Assembly (NCBI GenBank): GCA_021781285.1
Contig: JAJXXD010000045.1
Coordinates: 1 to 15,366, forward strand
Length of the DNA stretch: 15,366 nt
Reading direction: 5' to 3'
DNA from: a bacterium
GTDB lineage: Bacteria > SZUA-79 > Acidulodesulfobacterales > Acidulodesulfobacteraceae
A program made the position numbers and the translations under genes. Below the pieces are notes generated by a model. The model was not told where the DNA came from, did no database searches, and worked only from the letters and a program-made list of their open reading frames with translations. This document shows positions 7,929 through 15,337 of this stretch, piece after piece. Every line of letters begins with the position of its first letter. Position 1 is the stretch's first letter.

Positions 7929-8444
7929 ATGGGATTTTTAAGTAAATTATTATTTAAAAATAAGACGCAAAGTATTGTTAGCGGCAATAGCGATTCTGTC
8001 TTAATAAAGGGAGATGAATTAAAGCGCTCCGTTGACGAGGTATTTGGAAGAAGTTTATTCGTCAGGCTTGTGGACGGCGGCTCCTGCAATGCCTGTGAAA
8101 ACGAGCTTGCCGCCCTTTCCAACCCTTATTACGATTTAGAAAGATTCGGCATAAAGTTTGTCGCTTCTCCGAAGCATGCGGATGTTATTATGGTAACCGG
8201 CTGCATAACAAGAAATATGCTTAATCCGCTGTTAAAGACTTATGAAAATATTCCGGCGCCCAAGTTTGTGATTACGGCGGGCGATTGTCCCGAAACCGGC
8301 GGACCTTTTAAAGATTCCTATTCGGTATGCGGTCCGGTTTCAAAATATTTAACGGTCGCGATGAATATAAAAGGGTGTCCACCCGAACCGGAAGCTATAA
8401 TATCCGGATTTTTAAAATTTATGGATATGCTGAAAACTTCTTAA
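7929..8444 (+). CDS. hyfI: HyfI-like small subunit (NuoB / NiFe hydrogenase small subunit family), N2-type [4Fe-4S]
   Basis: This 171-residue soluble subunit is homologous to NuoB/HycG. The four ligands of the proximal [4Fe-4S] cluster are all present: C53 and C56 (GGSCNACENE), C120 (AGDCPETGGPF) and C150 (KGCPPEPE). The spaced CxxC is the hydrogenase-type arrangement, not the adjacent CC of complex I NuoB. It should sit at the interface of the hyfG and hyfC products and be the last cluster before the (altered) active site. The intact cluster next to a large subunit without NiFe ligands implies that electron transfer is kept but the acceptor has changed. GGGTGAT lies just upstream of the ATG. 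No HyfH/NuoI polyferredoxin gene lies between hyfG and hyfI (38-nt gap). Confidence 0.93.
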   Translation: MGFLSKLLFKNKTQSIVSGNSDSVLIKGDELKRSVDEVFGRSLFVRLVDGGSCNACENELAALSNPYYDLERFGIKFVASPKHADVIMVTGCITRNMLNPLLKTYENIPAPKFVITAGDCPETGGPFKDSYSVCGPVSKYLTVAMNIKGCPPEPEAIISGFLKFMDMLKTS

Positions 8445-8453
8445 ATTCATACT

Positions 8454-8471
8454 GAATCGGCGCTTCTTTTT
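8454..8471 (+). terminator. Weak terminator-like hairpin after hyfI
   Basis: GAATCGGCGCTTC is an imperfect short stem (GAA/TTC plus CG/CG) followed by a run of T residues, located 10 nt after the hyfI stop. The stem is short and has a mismatch, so full termination is doubtful. It may attenuate read-through into the NuoEF-FDH genes. Confidence 0.25.
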
Positions 8472-8593
8472 GTCCTTTCGTTTATCCTTGTCGAAAAATT
8501 GCAAGTTTCCGCATAGCACCCGCCAGCAAATAATTTCCTCATTAAATTTATCGCCGGGTACCGGTTTGATTTCTGAATTTATGCCTGTTTATG

Positions 8594-8602
8594 TGCTATA
8601 AT
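8594..8602 (+). promoter_or_regulatory. Extended -10 promoter candidate upstream of the NuoEF-FDH genes
   Basis: TGCTATAAT combines the extended TGN element with a perfect TATAAT (8597-8602). No good -35 lies at 16-18 nt; TTGATT at 8566-8571 is 25 nt away, and CTGAAT at 8573-8578 is a poor match. Transcription would start near 8609, about 57 nt before the ATG at 8666. The 5' leader contains the AT-only inverted repeat ATATTAT-N6-ATAATAT (8621-8640). Together with the ~200-nt gap this suggests the last two + strand genes can be expressed separately from hyfB-I. Confidence 0.4.
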
Positions 8603-8665
8603 TTAATATAATTACCGAATATATTATATATAAATAATATAAAATTGGAAATATTATATAGCGCA

Positions 8666-10483
8666 ATGGAAAAGCAGGGTAAATTGATTTTGCGTTTGAC
8701 CGAAGAAGCTAAAGGCGGGCAGGGCTCTTTGTTTTATATATTGAACGGCATAAATGAAGAGATTGGTTATATACCCGAAGATGCCGTATCGCAGGTAGCC
8801 GAAAGCCTTAATATCTCTAAGGCTGAAGTTTACGGTTTTCTAAGTTTTTTTAGAAATTATAAAACGGATGCCGCAGATAATAAGATTTATCATAAAATTG
8901 TCGTCTGCAAGTCTGAAAGCTGTGAAGCGGCCGGTTCAAAACAATTATTGGAACATATAAAAACAAGCTTAAATCTGGATTTCGGCAAACACAGTCCCGA
9001 CGGAAAATATTTTTTAGATTACGTTTATTGTTTCGGACATTGCGCCGCCTCTCCGGCAGTTATGGTGGACGGGTTGTTATATGAAAAAGTTACGCCCGAA
9101 GCATTCGACGAAATAATAAAAATGATTTCCGTGCCTATTAAGAATTTAGGTTCCGTTAATCCCGCCGATTTTAAAAAACCGGAAAATTATATAGATGCGA
9201 ATGTGTCCGAAATAGTAAAGAATGGCGAACTGCTTGTATTTAAAAGGTGCGGTAATATAAATCCATTATCCTCCCTTGATTACGTAAATGCAGGCGGGTT
9301 TAGCGCATTAAAAAGAGTCATAGATGAAATTAAAAGTGCAGGAGACGAAGGTAAAATCTTATTTATTAATGAACTGAAACATTCTAAACTCAGAGGCAGG
9401 GGCGGGGCGGGATTTCCAACGGGCATTAAGTGGGAAACCGTTTTCAAAGAACAATCCAAAGATAAATATGTAATATGCAATGCCGACGAAGGCGATTCGG
9501 GAGCCTATGCCGACAGAATTTTGTTGGAAAACGACCCGCTCTCGGTTATGGAGGGGATGGTTATTGCAGGCTTAATAGCAGGAGCTAAATCAGGTTTTAT
9601 TTATTTAAGGGCGGAATATGCAACGGCTAAGTTTATAGTCGAGAGCGCTATTGATTTATTGAGAAAAACCGGTTATCTCGGCAAAGATATTTTAGGCTCC
9701 GGTTTGGAATTCGATATTAATTTAATAGTCGGCGGAGGCAGCTATGTTTGCGGAGAAGAAACAGCGTTAATGGAAAGCATCGAGAACAGAAGGGGAATGG
9801 TAAGGCAGAGGCCTCCGGTTCCGGCGGTAAGCGGTTTATACGGAAAACCTACCCTATTAAACAACGTATTGACGTTTGCTTATGCCGTTTTTATCTTATC
9901 GCCGCTAAAAGACAACCCGCTTCATATTTCAAATTTAGAATATTTTCTATCTTTAGGTACGGAAAATTCTAAGGGCGCGATGCCTTTTCAGGTTTCCGGA
10001 GCGGTTAAAAATCCCGGAATTTTTGAATTGCCTTTCGGCGTTACCCTGAGAGAACTTTTAAATCTTGCAGATGCATACGAAACCGCAAAAATGGTTCAGG
10101 TGGGCGGTCCTCTTGGTGCATATTTTCCGTTAAGCGGCGAGTTTCTAGATTTGAAGCTTTCTTATGAAGACATGTCCGAAAAAGGGGGCATTTTAGGTCA
10201 TGGCGGCATTGTTGTTTTCGATAACTCTGCGGATATGGAATACAGGCTTTTGAATTCTTTGGATTTTTTTATAGACGAATCCTGTGGCAAATGCGCTCCC
10301 TGCAGAATTGGAACGATAAGAATCAAAGAACTGTTCGAAAGGGTTTTGAAAAAACAAAATATCGAAGAAAATTTGAAAATTATAGACGAGATTTTAGAAT
10401 CCATGAAACATCTTTCTCTTTGCGGATTCGGTTCGGGCGTGCATATGCCCGTTAGAAGCCTGCCGGCTTATTATAAAAATTAA
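8666..10483 (+). CDS. nuoF: NuoE-NuoF fusion: NAD(H)-binding, FMN and Fe-S subunit of an NAD-linked formate dehydrogenase
   Basis: This is a 605-residue soluble flavoprotein. Residues ~1-155 are a NuoE / thioredoxin-like [2Fe-2S] domain with C81, C86, C122 and C126 (CKSESC and CFGHC). From ~185 it is NuoF: GRGGAGFPTG (244-253) and CNADEGDSGAYADRILLEND for FMN/NADH, then GGGSYVCGEETALMESIE, and the [4Fe-4S] N3 ligands C540, C543, C546 (ESCGKCAPCR) and C586. It should move electrons between NAD(H) and the FDH alpha subunit encoded 19 nt downstream. A fused NuoE-NuoF order also occurs in HoxEF-like and some formate dehydrogenases. I prefer the ATG at 8666; an in-frame TTG at 8645 adds seven residues. 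Neither start has a clear Shine-Dalgarno sequence. There is no C-terminal ferredoxin domain of the kind found in HydB-like proteins. Confidence 0.93.
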   Translation: MEKQGKLILRLTEEAKGGQGSLFYILNGINEEIGYIPEDAVSQVAESLNISKAEVYGFLSFFRNYKTDAADNKIYHKIVVCKSESCEAAGSKQLLEHIKTSLNLDFGKHSPDGKYFLDYVYCFGHCAASPAVMVDGLLYEKVTPEAFDEIIKMISVPIKNLGSVNPADFKKPENYIDANVSEIVKNGELLVFKRCGNINPLSSLDYVNAGGFSALKRVIDEIKSAGDEGKILFINELKHSKLRGRGGAGFPTGIKWETVFKEQSKDKYVICNADEGDSGAYADRILLENDPLSVMEGMVIAGLIAGAKSGFIYLRAEYATAKFIVESAIDLLRKTGYLGKDILGSGLEFDINLIVGGGSYVCGEETALMESIENRRGMVRQRPPVPAVSGLYGKPTLLNNVLTFAYAVFILSPLKDNPLHISNLEYFLSLGTENSKGAMPFQVSGAVKNPGIFELPFGVTLRELLNLADAYETAKMVQVGGPLGAYFPLSGEFLDLKLSYEDMSEKGGILGHGGIVVFDNSADMEYRLLNSLDFFIDESCGKCAPCRIGTIRIKELFERVLKKQNIEENLKIIDEILESMKHLSLCGFGSGVHMPVRSLPAYYKN

Positions 10484-10502
10484 TTTATTTAAAAAATAAA
10501 AA

Positions 10503-13490
10503 ATGACCGACGAAAACGAAATTTGTAAAGACAGGATAAAAATTGAAATAGACGGCAATATCGTTAATACCGAGCAGGGCAGTACGGTATTGCAAGCCGC
10601 GAAACAAAACGGCATTTACATTCCTTCCCTTTGCGATTACGGCGCATTGCTTCCTTACGGCTCATGCAGGCTTTGCGGCGTTATCGTCGAAGGAAAAAAA
10701 GGATACTTGCCGTCATGTTCCTTATATGCGGAAAGCGGAATGAAAATAAAAACCTTTTCGGACGAACTTTTTTCTTATAAAAAAACTTTAATGGAGTTAT
10801 ACCTTTCCGACCATCCAAACGACTGCCTTACCTGTTTTAAAAACGGAATATGCGAACTTCAGACCGCGGCTTCTTATTTCGGCTTAAGCGGCATAAGATT
10901 CAGGGGAAAAAGCCATTTAAATTTTCCGGTTGACAATTCCAACCCGTATTTTTTATTCGACCCCAAAAGGTGCATAGTCTGCGCAAGATGCGTCAGGGCT
11001 TGCGCAGAAATTCAGGGTAATTTTGCCCTTACGGTTTCAGGGAGAGGCTTTAATTCCTTTATAAAAGCAGGCTGGGGCAAAGAAAACAGTTTTTTCAATT
11101 CCGAATGCGTTTCCTGCGGCGCGTGCGTAAAAGCCTGTCCTACGGGGGCTCTTATCGAGAAAGGCGTTGCGGAATACGGCAAGCCTTTTAAAAAAACAAG
11201 AACGACCTGCGGCTACTGCGGGGTAGGATGTTCGTTTAACGTGGAAATAAAAGGAGATAAAATCATAAGAGCGGTTCCCGTTGACGAAAGCCTTTCAAAC
11301 TATGGACATTCCTGCATTAAAGGCAGGTTTTCCTTCGGCTATGCCAAGAGCGGCGAGAGGCTTAAATATCCTCTTATAAGGGAAAATTTAGGTTTGCCTT
11401 TTAAGGAGGTTTCATGGAAAGAAGCTTTTGTTTTTGTTGCGAAAAAGTTTAAGGGAATTCAGGAAAAATATGGAATAAATGCGATAGGCGCAATAAGTTC
11501 TTCGAGGTGTACAAATGAAGAAAATTATTTAATGCAGAAACTTGTAAGAGCAGCTTTTCGTAACAACAACATCGATACGTGCGCGAGGGTTTGCCATCAG
11601 CCTACCGGTTACGGACTTGGAGTTGCATTCGGCGCCGGAGCGGGAACGCAGGATTTAAGTTCGGCGTTTGAATCCGACGTTATAATGGTTATCGGCTCAA
11701 ACCCTACGGAAGCGCATCCGGTAGTCGGTTCGTTCATTAGAAAAACGGCGCGTCTTGGGGCGGAGATTATAGTAATAGACCCCAGAAAAACCGAGGTTTC
11801 AAAATCGCCCCATATAGCCGCGCGTTACCACTTAAGGCCGCTTCCCGGCACAAACGTGATACTTCTTAATGCAATGGCCCATTATATTTTAAAAGAAAAT
11901 TTAATTAAAAAAGATTTTATAGAAAAAAGATGCGACGAGGAATCCTTCAGGTTATGGAAGGATTTTATAATAAATGAAACAAACTCGCCGGAAGCGGCAT
12001 CAAAAATCAGCGGCGTCCCAAAAGAAGACATAGAGGGCGCCGCCGGCCTTTATGCTAAAGCGGGCAAGGCTTCGATATTTTACGGTCTGGGCGTAACCGA
12101 ACATTTGCAGGGTTCTACCGGAGTTCTTGCCATAGCAAATTTAGCTATGGTTTGCGGAAATATCGGCAAAAAAGGCGTAGGCGTCAGCCCTTTGAGAGGG
12201 CAGAATAACGTGCAGGGAGCGGCGGATATGGGGGCGGAACCTTCTTCCCTGCCCGGCTACAGACATATTTCCGACGAAAAGGCGAGGGCGGTATTTGAAA
12301 AAATCTGGGACGTAAAATTAGACGGCGTTCCTGGCATGAGGCTTCCGGATATGTTAAGGGGCGGCTTAGACGGCAGATTTAAGGGAATATATATAATGGG
12401 GGAAGATATAGTTCAGACAGACCCTGATTCCAACAGGATTATCGAATCTTTAAGCAATATGGAAACGGTTGTGGTGCACGATTTATTTAAAACTTCAACT
12501 GCCGAGTATGCGCATGTTTTGCTTCCGGGTTCGTCTTTTCTTGAAAAAGACGGGACTTTTACTAACTGGGAGAGGCGGATGCAGAGGGTAAGGATGGTTA
12601 TAGAACCTATTGCCGGGTTGCAGGACTGGCAGGTAATTGCAGGAATTTCAGGCGCTATGGGGTATGAAATGCTTTACGGACATCCTTCCGAAATAATGAA
12701 CGAAATCGCCCTTACGACGCCTCAATTTGCGGGGGTTAGCTACGATTTATTAGAAAAAAACGGTTCGATGCAGTGGCCGGTTAATGCCGAAAATCCAGGC
12801 GGCACGCCAATTCTTCATAAAGATAAGTTTGTGCGCGGTAAAGGCAGGTTTATGATTACTAAATTTATCGGTTCTAAAGACGCTGTATCGGAAGAATATC
12901 CTTTTATTTTGACGACGGTAAGAAACCTTTACCAGTATAACTGTTCCAACAATACCCGCAGGAGTTTTAACAGTCTGTGGTACGGGCGGGATGTCATAGA
13001 AGTTTGCGGAGAAGATGCTGAAAAACTCGGCATAAAGGACGAAAACCTTGTTCTTGTTAAAAGCAAAAAAGGTGCCGTTACGCTTAATGCTAAAATAAGC
13101 GGCAGGGTTATGCCCGGCGTAGTTGCTACTACCTTTCATTTCCCCGAATTTAAAACCAACGTCTTAACGAGCGAATATGCCGACTGGTCCACGGAAACCC
13201 CGGAATATAAAGTAACGGCGGTTTCTATAAGTAAAGCCGAAGGCCCTTTTGCTTCGCGTGAATTCAAACCGTTATTAAAAGGAAACGATGAAATCAAGTC
13301 GATGTTTTTAGATATTTGCAGAATTTTTTCGCCGTATCCGGCAGATATTGCGGCAGGAGAGGTTCAAAACCATATCGACAAATACTGGGAACCGGTTTTA
13401 CGGATAAAATTGTTTGAAATTTACGGTGGAAATGAAATTAATTTTAAAACTGTTATAAAAGAGGTTATCGGTAATCTAACTAACAGTTAA
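10503..13490 (+). CDS. fdhF: Formate dehydrogenase alpha subunit (Mo/W-bis-MGD) with NuoG-like Fe-S N-terminus and FdsD-like C-terminus
   Basis: This 995-residue catalytic subunit oxidises formate to CO2 or does the reverse. Iron-sulfur ligands are complete: [2Fe-2S] C44, C55, C58, C72; His-Cys cluster H104, C108, C111, C117; [4Fe-4S] C157/160/163/167 and C202/205/208/212; and the molybdopterin-proximal [4Fe-4S] C236, C239, C243, C271. The metal ligand is C364 followed by H365 (CARVCHQP), encoded by TGC, so this is the cysteine type, not selenocysteine. DPRKTE (426-431, R428) and GVTEHLQGS fit the FDH active-site set; PLRGQNNVQGA is also present. After the dinucleotide-binding domain, residues ~928-973 (IFSPYPADIAAG, then HIDKYWEPVLR) resemble the separate FdsD delta subunit. 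It pairs with the NuoEF gene 19 nt upstream. No strong ribosome site is visible before the ATG. Confidence 0.95.
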   Translation: MTDENEICKDRIKIEIDGNIVNTEQGSTVLQAAKQNGIYIPSLCDYGALLPYGSCRLCGVIVEGKKGYLPSCSLYAESGMKIKTFSDELFSYKKTLMELYLSDHPNDCLTCFKNGICELQTAASYFGLSGIRFRGKSHLNFPVDNSNPYFLFDPKRCIVCARCVRACAEIQGNFALTVSGRGFNSFIKAGWGKENSFFNSECVSCGACVKACPTGALIEKGVAEYGKPFKKTRTTCGYCGVGCSFNVEIKGDKIIRAVPVDESLSNYGHSCIKGRFSFGYAKSGERLKYPLIRENLGLPFKEVSWKEAFVFVAKKFKGIQEKYGINAIGAISSSRCTNEENYLMQKLVRAAFRNNNIDTCARVCHQPTGYGLGVAFGAGAGTQDLSSAFESDVIMVIGSNPTEAHPVVGSFIRKTARLGAEIIVIDPRKTEVSKSPHIAARYHLRPLPGTNVILLNAMAHYILKENLIKKDFIEKRCDEESFRLWKDFIINETNSPEAASKISGVPKEDIEGAAGLYAKAGKASIFYGLGVTEHLQGSTGVLAIANLAMVCGNIGKKGVGVSPLRGQNNVQGAADMGAEPSSLPGYRHISDEKARAVFEKIWDVKLDGVPGMRLPDMLRGGLDGRFKGIYIMGEDIVQTDPDSNRIIESLSNMETVVVHDLFKTSTAEYAHVLLPGSSFLEKDGTFTNWERRMQRVRMVIEPIAGLQDWQVIAGISGAMGYEMLYGHPSEIMNEIALTTPQFAGVSYDLLEKNGSMQWPVNAENPGGTPILHKDKFVRGKGRFMITKFIGSKDAVSEEYPFILTTVRNLYQYNCSNNTRRSFNSLWYGRDVIEVCGEDAEKLGIKDENLVLVKSKKGAVTLNAKISGRVMPGVVATTFHFPEFKTNVLTSEYADWSTETPEYKVTAVSISKAEGPFASREFKPLLKGNDEIKSMFLDICRIFSPYPADIAAGEVQNHIDKYWEPVLRIKLFEIYGGNEINFKTVIKEVIGNLTNS

Positions 13491-13494
13491 ACTT

Positions 13495-13518
13495 ATTATG
13501 TTTCACGTGAAACATAAT
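13495..13518. promoter_or_regulatory. parS-like centromere site (perfect palindrome) between convergent genes
   Basis: Bases 13499-13514 read TGTTTCACGTGAAACA, identical to the symmetric bacterial parS consensus bound by ParB/Spo0J. The symmetry extends to a 24-bp perfect palindrome over 13495-13518. It lies in the 52-nt gap between the FDH and radical SAM genes, which converge. Chromosomal parS sites usually lie near the replication origin, so this window may be origin-proximal. Because a short T run follows, the palindrome could also act as a small bidirectional terminator. Confidence 0.75.
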
Positions 13519-13542
13519 TTTAAATATATAAATCGTTTGATT

Positions 13543-14664
13543 TTATTCGATAACCGCATATTTTCTTAAATTATCAAGCCTCTTGCCTTTTATGCCCAAG
13601 TCTTCCAGATGCTTTATCTTACCGTGACGGCGCATTTTAATTATTATGTCGGCGGTAACGGGTCCTATTCCCGGAACTCTGAGCAGTGATTCTTCGTCAG
13701 CCTTATTAATTCTGACCGGATAAAATTCCGGATGACAACCTGCCCACGTCTCTTTCGGGTCTTTATCGAGATCTAAATTACCCGATTCGTTTAAAACAAT
13801 ATCGTCGCCGGAGAACCGGTATTTCCTTATAAGATAATCGACCTGATAAAGGCGGTGTTCGCGCATAAAAATTTGCTCCGGCGTAGAATCGGTTTTTTGT
13901 TCCCCGGGTATGGAATAGTGACCGAGACCTTTTTGATATGCCGAAAAATAAACTCTTTGAAAATTAAGTTTTTTGTAAAGTCCTAACATATATTTTATTA
14001 TTTCTGAATCGGTTTCGTTTGAAGCGCCGACTATAAACTGCGTTGTAGATTTTACCCCCGAAAATCTATTGCCTTTAGACGTCAACCTGCTGATAAGTTT
14101 TATCGGGCGGATTATGTCTTTTATGTAATTTTTTTTATCGGAAAGTAAATCAAACCTTTCTTTGCCCGGTGTTTCTATATTAAGCGATACTGCGCTTGCA
14201 AGAGATATAGAATCTTCTATGGCCGCATCTGATGCGCCGGGAATGATTTTTAGATGTATATATCCCTTATAACGGTGTTTATACCTTAATAGGCGGGAAA
14301 CGGCATTAATTCTGCTCATTGTATAATCAGGATTATTAATTATACCCGAACTTAAAAAAAGACCGAATGCCATTTTCTTTTTAACATAAGCCATAAATAA
14401 GTCTGCCGTTTCTTCAGGCTTAAGAGTACATCTCTGTATATCGGCATCGGATCGTATCGGGCAGTATTTGCAGTCATTTAAACATGAGTTTGAAAGAAGC
14501 GTTTTTAAAAGTATTGAATATCCGCCGTTCGGAAGGGTTACCGGATAAAGCCACTTTCCGTCCAGTCCTCTTTTTCTTCGGTCATCATTTCCGGAACCGC
14601 AGGCACATGCCATATCGTATCGGGAATCTTCAGAAAGGATCTTTAATTTTTCTATAGTATTCAT
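13543..14664 (-). CDS. Radical SAM protein with C-terminal helix-hairpin-helix, putative DNA modification/repair family
   Basis: This is a 373-residue protein. The radical SAM [4Fe-4S] ligands are C61, C65 and C68 (CLNDCKYC). The N-terminus has a further CAC pair (C20, C22, in DMACACGSG). Around residues 317-373 is a helix-hairpin-helix DNA-binding segment (LLRVPGIGPVTADIIIKMRR). This architecture matches the family annotated as 'putative DNA modification/repair radical SAM protein', which is often encoded next to a uracil-DNA-glycosylase-like/DUF4130 protein. Its reaction is not established. No such partner is visible here; the co-directional upstream gene is a DUF4149-like membrane protein, 5 nt away. 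The short gap suggests the two are co-transcribed. It converges with the FDH gene and is probably unrelated to the formate cluster. Confidence 0.87.
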   Translation of the reverse strand: MNTIEKLKILSEDSRYDMACACGSGNDDRRKRGLDGKWLYPVTLPNGGYSILLKTLLSNSCLNDCKYCPIRSDADIQRCTLKPEETADLFMAYVKKKMAFGLFLSSGIINNPDYTMSRINAVSRLLRYKHRYKGYIHLKIIPGASDAAIEDSISLASAVSLNIETPGKERFDLLSDKKNYIKDIIRPIKLISRLTSKGNRFSGVKSTTQFIVGASNETDSEIIKYMLGLYKKLNFQRVYFSAYQKGLGHYSIPGEQKTDSTPEQIFMREHRLYQVDYLIRKYRFSGDDIVLNESGNLDLDKDPKETWAGCHPEFYPVRINKADEESLLRVPGIGPVTADIIIKMRRHGKIKHLEDLGIKGKRLDNLRKYAVIE

Positions 14665-14669
14665 TCTTT

Positions 14670-15131
14670 TTATTTAACTAAGATTATATAAAACAACGGC
14701 AGGCATAGCAGTTCGTTTAATAGAAACAATTTAACCGACCATTTATGCAGGCTGTTAAATTGTTTTCTTTTCGGATCTTCTTTAGAAACCTCGTCTATTG
14801 AACCCATCCGTTTTTTAAGGTTATTCATTTTTTTTGAAATAAGATTTTCCGAAAATAATAGTAGAATTAATATAATCAAAGGAATAATGAAAATAATCAT
14901 ACCGCCGCGGTTTAAATATAATATATAACCGGCAATTGCCATTAAAATCTGAGTAATATATCCAATCATCGAAAATTTATTAAGAAGGGCGCCCACCATA
15001 TTTCCTGCCTCGTTTCTGGAATTTAGGGTTTTAAAGATATACGGCGCCGTTATATATCCTAAAAATATACTTGAGCCAAAAAAAATAGATAAACAAATTG
15101 AATATAAGTATGAAAAAATAGATAATAACAT
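14670..15131 (-). CDS. DUF4149-like small integral membrane protein
   Basis: This 153-residue protein has four predicted membrane helices (about 3-26, 53-72, 77-95 and 132-150) and a charged cytoplasmic stretch between helices 3 and 4 (about 97-130, rich in K, D and E). The first helix with SIFFGSSIFLGYITAPYIF and the AGNMVGALLNKF segment (42-53) fit the DUF4149 / TMEM205-like family, whose function is unknown. The start at 15131 is supported by the best Shine-Dalgarno in the window: AGAAGGAG (- strand; + positions 15136-15143), 4 nt from the ATG. The gene lies upstream of the radical SAM gene with a 5-nt gap, so the two likely form a small operon. AT-rich sequence further upstream could supply its promoter. 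Confidence 0.8.
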   Translation of the reverse strand: MLLSIFSYLYSICLSIFFGSSIFLGYITAPYIFKTLNSRNEAGNMVGALLNKFSMIGYITQILMAIAGYILYLNRGGMIIFIIPLIILILLLFSENLISKKMNNLKKRMGSIDEVSKEDPKRKQFNSLHKWSVKLFLLNELLCLPLFYIILVK

Positions 15132-15180
15132 TTTTCTCCTTCTATATATTTTAATTAAATTAATGGATTTACCTAATAGC

Positions 15181-15214
15181 TGATAATATATATAAAATAT
15201 ATATTATATTATCA
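15181..15214. repeat. AT-rich inverted repeat upstream of the DUF4149-like gene
   Basis: TGATAATATA (15181-15190) and TATATTATCA (15205-15214) are perfect 10-bp arms around a 14-nt AT-only loop. The position, 50-80 nt before the DUF4149 start, suits an operator or promoter region for the - strand pair. It has several TATAAT-like hexamers on the - strand, but no clear -35 can be chosen in this composition. Confidence 0.4.
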
Positions 15215-15226
15215 TATTTCGGAAGA

Positions 15227-15337
15227 TTATATAATAATAGGAAAAGTTCTTGGCGATAACCATTCGCTAAAAAAGGCGTACTTTTTTAATGCATACGGAA
15301 GAATATATGTAATGGCGGGGTAGTTCGCGAATTTCAT
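15227..15337 (-). other. Possible 36-codon micro-ORF or gene remnant
   Basis: An ATG-to-TAA frame on the - strand encodes 36 residues with some coding-like composition: aromatic-rich, with NYPAITYILPYALKKYAFF followed by SEWLSPRTFP. Codons such as GCG, CCG and TCG resemble those of the neighbours. There is no convincing ribosome site and an in-frame TGA lies two codons upstream. I recognise no family. It could be a degraded gene end or chance. The rest of 15132-15366 shows only AT-rich sequence. Confidence 0.2.

Noticed and set aside
1327..8444. Functional hydrogenase-4 / formate hydrogenlyase
   Set aside because: The overall gene content fits, but the large subunit lacks all NiFe cysteines and no maturation protease or hyp genes are present, so H2 production is not supported.
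8552..8564. GC-rich palindrome (around GGTACC) in the hyfI-NuoEF gap as an operator
   Set aside because: The symmetric part is only 6 bp and the flanks do not pair; it is too short to call.
11592..11597. Selenocysteine at the formate dehydrogenase active site
   Set aside because: The metal-ligand codon is TGC (Cys364) followed by CAT (His365), with no in-frame TGA; the enzyme is of the cysteine type.
12750..13139. Long antisense reading frame (129 codons) inside the FDH gene
   Set aside because: It lies fully opposite a well-conserved coding region, resembles no protein family and has no start context; it is a by-product of codon bias.
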